NCBI RefSeq assembly: GCF_030384665.1
Contig: NC_083676.1
Coordinates: forward strand, 310,001 to 374,000
Length of the DNA: 64,000 nucleotides
Source of the DNA: Lodderomyces elongisporus
Taxonomy: Eukaryota > Ascomycota > Pichiomycetes > Serinales > Debaryomycetaceae
Direction: 5' to 3'
Positions 60,255 to 64,000 of the stretch are shown piece by piece. Position 1 is the stretch's first letter. Every line of letters begins with the position of its first letter. The notes under the pieces were generated by a model. It was given only the letters and a program-made list of their open reading frames with translations, made no database searches and was not told where the DNA came from. The translations under genes were made by a program, and so were the position numbers.

Positions 60255-61970
60255 ATGCCAATGAATGGAACAGCTAATACCATCAAGAATGAGGCTGATG
60301 AGCGAATGCCAAACCATGGCCAAGATAAAGGTCAAAGTCAAAGTCAAGATCAAGGACAGGGTAAGGGTCAGAGTCAGGGTCAGAGTCAGGGTCAGAAAAC
60401 CATGAAGATTCAGCGACGCAAAGTTGCAAGCTCGTCCCATCAATCTTCATCACCTCACAATTTACTAAATCAGGCTCAAAAATTAAAAAAGACAAGAATT
60501 CATGAGATTAAGAAGAAAAGACGTGATTTCGTACGGCGAATCAACTATGTTCACCTTTTAACGGTTGTAATTCTTCCCTTTTTGGCATTATCCTATATAC
60601 TTTATAGCGGAGAAAGCATTCTACCTGCTAATCAAAAAACAATGTATTTCACAATAATTTACTACAACATTACAATGCTTGCATTTACATCGGGATATCA
60701 CAAGTATTTTGCGCACAATTCGTTTAAAGTGAAATTTGGAGCGTTGAAGTATTTTTTTGCGGTATTTGGCAGCAGCTGTGGATTGGGCTCCATACGGTGG
60801 TGGGCTTCCTTGCACAGAGCACACCATCGTTTTACCGAAGATACTGAGCGTGATCCATATCTGATTAAACGGGGTTTTATCTTTAGCCATTATGGCTGGT
60901 TATTGAAGAAGCCCAAGGTGACAACGTTTTATGATAATTTTATCAGTCAGGAATTCCCGTTATCAGATCAAAGAACAGATGAGGAGCTTAAACATTTGGA
61001 ATACACGTTGCAGAACGAAGTGGCTGAAATGGGCAATAATGATCATGATACATCAGATGAAGTCTCCCGAGAGGATTATGATGAGAGCACGCAATCTTTG
61101 TTAGCATGGCAACAACGCACATACCCCATATGGTTCTTAACTACCACATTGCTTATCCCGATAATCATTACAAAGTTTTTGTGTCATGATTCTATGGTGC
61201 ACGGATTGTTGTATCCAGGAATTCTTCGTATGTTTCTATGTCAGCAATCACTACTCAGTACTGAATCTATTTGCCATTTGAAGCGGATTCAAGTTACTAT
61301 TCCAACACAACCATTCAACGATAAAAACTCATCACAGAATTGTCTCAATCCTTTAGTTGCATTGCTTACGTATGGGCAGTCACAACAAAATTTTCATCAC
61401 GAGTTTCCACATGACTACAGATGTGATAATGGTTTTTTCACTTATGACCCAACAAAGTGGTTTATATGGACGATGGAGAAATTGGGTATTGTGCATGAGT
61501 TGTGCCGCACGCCAGACAACTTAGTGGTGCATCTTAATCTTCAACAACAGCAGCGTGTAATCAACCGCACAAAGAGTCAGCTTAATTGGGGTACTCCAAT
61601 CTCGAAACTACCACTTATCTCACCAAAAGATTTCAAGAATATAATCGCGTCGTCTTCAAATAAAGATCGAATCTATATCGTGATTCAAAGTATAATACAT
61701 GATATTACCCCCTTTATGGACCAACACCCTGGAGGCGTTCCTCTTTTGAAAGCTTCGCATGGGAAGGATGCTACTAAGGCTTTCTATGGTGGAGTGTATG
61801 GACACTCAACTGCTGCTATCAACCTATTAGCTACAATGAGAATAGGCATTTTGAACAACGGCAACGACGAAGAAGTTTGGAAACGGGTCGTGAAAGAGGA
61901 AGGTGAAGTTGAAGACGAGTCGGGTTCGAGAACCGGACAAGCACAGTATCGTACAGCAGAAGCAGCTTAA
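60255..61970 (+). CDS. Delta-9 fatty acid desaturase-cytochrome b5 fusion (OLE2-like)
   Basis: 571 residues. It is homologous to yeast Ole1, which introduces the delta-9 double bond into palmitoyl- and stearoyl-CoA in the ER. The three His boxes are present: HKYFAH (about 155), HRAHHR (about 193) and NFHHEFPHDYR (about 377). The C-terminal cytochrome b5 domain has both heme-ligand segments, DQHPGG (about 490) and VYGHS (about 515). It differs from Ole1 in three ways: a Gln/Gly/Ser repeat N-terminus (about 24-46), an acidic insertion of about 45 residues after the second box, and a region around ESICHLKRIQ that reads unlike the usual NSLCH with its direct TQPF continuation. It is likely the second desaturase (OLE2) of Candida species rather than OLE1. 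Confidence 0.85.
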   Translation: MPMNGTANTIKNEADERMPNHGQDKGQSQSQDQGQGKGQSQGQSQGQKTMKIQRRKVASSSHQSSSPHNLLNQAQKLKKTRIHEIKKKRRDFVRRINYVHLLTVVILPFLALSYILYSGESILPANQKTMYFTIIYYNITMLAFTSGYHKYFAHNSFKVKFGALKYFFAVFGSSCGLGSIRWWASLHRAHHRFTEDTERDPYLIKRGFIFSHYGWLLKKPKVTTFYDNFISQEFPLSDQRTDEELKHLEYTLQNEVAEMGNNDHDTSDEVSREDYDESTQSLLAWQQRTYPIWFLTTTLLIPIIITKFLCHDSMVHGLLYPGILRMFLCQQSLLSTESICHLKRIQVTIPTQPFNDKNSSQNCLNPLVALLTYGQSQQNFHHEFPHDYRCDNGFFTYDPTKWFIWTMEKLGIVHELCRTPDNLVVHLNLQQQQRVINRTKSQLNWGTPISKLPLISPKDFKNIIASSSNKDRIYIVIQSIIHDITPFMDQHPGGVPLLKASHGKDATKAFYGGVYGHSTAAINLLATMRIGILNNGNDEEVWKRVVKEEGEVEDESGSRTGQAQYRTAEAA

Positions 61971-62483
61971 GTGGCGGTTTGTCGATGTTGGAGAAAAGAC
62001 GAAGCACTTGACGCCACGGATTCCTCAATATATATATATATATATATCTTACATGATTTATCTAGCTTACATCATCGCATCCCTATTTATTAATAATTTT
62101 ATAAAATCACCCTTTCTTTTTGGTTTTCTCTAATGAAAATAGAACAAATGAAGATAACTTTTTTTAGTATTGGAATAGAATCTTACCTCAAAAAGAAATA
62201 GAAACAGAAACAAATATTTTGGTACCTTGGTACCAGTCTATAGAGTTTCGAATATTTGTCGTGTCCTCTCGTTCAAACTGTTGCAAAGATCTAGTGCACT
62301 CCACAAAACTATGAAACCTTCCAATAAAGATTCTTTCGACCTTAACCTATTCATGTGCTCCCATCTCACTCACCATTCTAATTCGCTTTTTGTCTTATAA
62401 GTGAGAAAGCCATATTGCATTCTCCCCCCCCCCCCTCTTCCTTCTCGCCCCTCTTCTTTGCTTCCACTTTACCTGCTTTTGTA
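61971..62483. other. Intergenic region, desaturase to CBS protein
   Basis: 513 bases: a TA repeat (62028-62047), A/T-rich sequence and a 12-base C run (62424-62435) in the leader of the next gene. Confidence 0.6.
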
Positions 62484-63065
62484 ATGACAACCACTCCTAT
62501 ATTGTTTCACACACAGGATTATCGTGGCGCTACTATCGAGGACCTCAATATCCCACAAGCATTGTCCGTCAATCCATCGACTTCAATCTATGGGGCCATC
62601 GAACTCGGCTTTGAAAATGAGTTTACATATTTACCAGTGATCCACGAGTTAAATAAACGATTACTTGGAGTGATCAACCTTGAGCAGTTCAAACAAGGTA
62701 CCGCCCAAATCAATCATGCAAAACAAGAACCTACTGTGTTTGATTATATGATTTGGTTCAACCAAAATACCAAAAGAAAATATGAAACTGAAATCAGAAA
62801 CAATAAAAATATTCAGAACGGAACGGGAGAGGGAAAGGGAAAGGGAAAGATTTTAGAAACTACTTCACCAAAAACAAAGATCTTGAAACCAAAGGGGAAA
62901 AGATATAGTGTATTGACCCCATTTAGTCCTCTAGAGGATCTCGCGGGATTTTTCAACAGAGGAAATTATTTTGCCATAGTGACTAATGATCTGGGGAATT
63001 TTGTTTATGGTGTAGTAACGCCACAGGATTTGATGAAGTACGAGCAAAGCAGACCAAAGCTTTAA
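62484..63065 (+). CDS. CBS-domain protein
   Basis: 193 residues from the ATG at 62484. Two CBS half-modules are visible: the N-terminal pair around SVNPSTSIYGAIELG, FTYLPVIHELNKRLLGVINLEQF, and the C-terminal pair around YSVLTPFSPLEDLAGFFNRGNYFAIVTN, VYGVVTPQDLMKY. A Lys/Gly-rich linker (GEGKGKGKI) separates them. CBS pairs bind adenosyl ligands and often regulate a partner enzyme; here they are the whole protein. I do not know the Saccharomyces orthologue. The C run at 62424-62435 sits in its leader. Confidence 0.8.
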   Translation: MTTTPILFHTQDYRGATIEDLNIPQALSVNPSTSIYGAIELGFENEFTYLPVIHELNKRLLGVINLEQFKQGTAQINHAKQEPTVFDYMIWFNQNTKRKYETEIRNNKNIQNGTGEGKGKGKILETTSPKTKILKPKGKRYSVLTPFSPLEDLAGFFNRGNYFAIVTNDLGNFVYGVVTPQDLMKYEQSRPKL

Positions 63066-63728
63066 CGAAATAAGATTAGAAAATGAAGAAATAGAAAGAA
63101 AGAGAAAATTGGAAACAGAATATGAAGACTTACGAAAATGAGAAAAGGAGAAAACAAGAAAATGAGAAAAGGAGAAAATAGAGAAAACCACGGGGGCAAG
63201 GCTGAAGCTGTATAAGTATAGAACAAGATATTGTATTTCGTGCTTAAAATGGAAGGATACTTCATTCATTGATATGATAAGTTATAGTCAAAACAACACT
63301 ATCAAATTGGCAAATCTTTTCTTATTAACTTTTCATTATTTCTTCTAGATTTTAAAGAGGGTAAAATTTTGCTTGCATTTATCGTTTTTTTTGTCTTTTA
63401 GTTTGTTTTGTTTAATTTTCATTCCTTTGTTTCTTGCCTCTATCTTTTGCCTACTCGTCGCTTACTTTGCCTCTCTGCCCCCCCCCCCCCTTTCTTCTCT
63501 TGCTTGTCTTCTTAATCGTGAAGATTAGGTCTTTTAATGTAGATGATCTACGGTTTTCATTCCAGACGTACTCGACGCAATACTGGATAGTTGTTTGAAT
63601 CGCTTGCTTAATATAATAATTATTACTTCTAAAATCAACAGATATAAAGTGTAGATAGTTTGACATATAAAAGACAATTATACTTTTTCATTTCCTTTCC
63701 TTTGCTTGGATGCCACTTTTTTGATAGA
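63066..63728. other. Convergent 3' region, CBS protein / ZTA1-like
   Basis: 663 bases. It holds an AG-rich repeat (63100-63180), a 13-base C run (63478-63490) and one ATG-initiated small frame on the minus strand (63451-63666), treated separately. Confidence 0.55.
63451..63666 (-). other. Small ATG-initiated frame, 71 codons
   Basis: It starts with a true ATG (63664-63666) and has mixed, protein-like composition (Tyr, Trp, Cys, Arg spread through it) until the poly-C run, which encodes four Gly. It lies only 62 bases after the ZTA1-like stop, which leaves little room for a promoter. I do not recognise it; it may be chance. Confidence 0.2.
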
Positions 63729-64000
63729 CTACTCTGGAATCTTTAAAGTCAATTTACCTGTAGTCTTTCTTCCTTCCAAGTCTTCGGCCGCTTGTTGATA
63801 ATCTTTCAACTCATAAACTTTCAGCACTTCAAACTTCAACTCCCCCAGTTGGTACAACTTCTTTAATTCTTCAGCATAGTGGTCCCATTCTTGCTTTTCG
63901 GTAATGTATCCAAACAATTGTGGTCTTGCTAATTGAATGTTTTTGGGTGATAAACGGCTCAATGGGAACGGAGTAACAGTACCTGATGAGTTACCATAAC
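63729..64000 (-). CDS. ZTA1: Zeta-crystallin-type quinone oxidoreductase, C-terminal part (partial)
   Basis: The frame enters from beyond the right edge and ends at TAG (63729-63731), so the N-terminal two thirds are outside. The visible 90 residues begin YGNSSGTVTPFPLSRLSPKNI and continue with RPQLFGYI and YELKDYQQAAEDLEGRKTTGKLTLKIPE, the typical C-terminus of NADPH:quinone reductases of the medium-chain dehydrogenase superfamily. Yeast Zta1 reduces ortho-quinones and alpha,beta-unsaturated carbonyls in oxidative stress. The match at the C-terminus is strong; the start is not in the window. Confidence 0.85.
   Translation of the reverse strand, partial: YGNSSGTVTPFPLSRLSPKNIQLARPQLFGYITEKQEWDHYAEELKKLYQLGELKFEVLKVYELKDYQQAAEDLEGRKTTGKLTLKIPE

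Overview
The window is nuclear DNA of a budding yeast from the CTG-Ser (Candida/Lodderomyces) clade. The sequence is AT-rich, the genes are almost all intronless and carry their own promoters, and the gene set is typical of Saccharomycotina. The reassigned codon is visible: the single CTG codon of the LEU4 gene falls on a serine that is conserved in 2-isopropylmalate synthases, and long CTG runs in two nuclear proteins make sense only as poly-serine. Every CTG should therefore be read as Ser. Abundant homopolymers, the codon-repeat-rich proteins and long intergenic regions suggest a Lodderomyces elongisporus-like species; this species guess is an inference.

Left part (1-19 kb): cell-surface genes. 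The window opens inside the 3' end of a GPI-anchored wall protein. LEU4 follows, with a Leu3-like site, a Gcn4 site and a TATA box upstream. Then come a minus-strand YWP1-like GPI wall protein and, 10.4 kb away and pointing the other way, a second repeat-rich GPI adhesin. The 10.4 kb between these two divergent wall genes holds no convincing gene.

Middle part (19.7-43.8 kb): GTR1 (TORC1 Rag GTPase), ERG9 (squalene synthase), a compact GC-rich island that may be a structured RNA, a MINDY-type deubiquitinase whose last 400 bases look broken by four small indels, PAF1, a PST2-type quinone reductase with a cluster of Yap1/Cap1 sites, ARE2 (sterol acyltransferase), a tandem pair of seven-TM membrane proteins, an ankyrin protein like YCR051W, a CCDC47-family protein with a probable intron, and an STK19-like winged-helix protein.

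Right part (44.5-64 kb): a denser block of housekeeping genes: MRPL50, BCD1 (snoRNP assembly), HSH49 (SF3b), IRC20 (SNF2/RING), RFA2 (RPA32, with an MCB box), a probable chromatin-remodeller subunit (Ioc3/Esc8-like), RSC6 (SWIB), an OLE2-like desaturase-cytochrome b5 fusion, a CBS-domain protein, and the 3' end of a ZTA1-type quinone oxidoreductase cut by the window edge. Several genes are read open for 25-52 codons upstream of their first ATG; I start all of them at the ATG. I found no tRNA, rRNA, transposon or CRISPR array.
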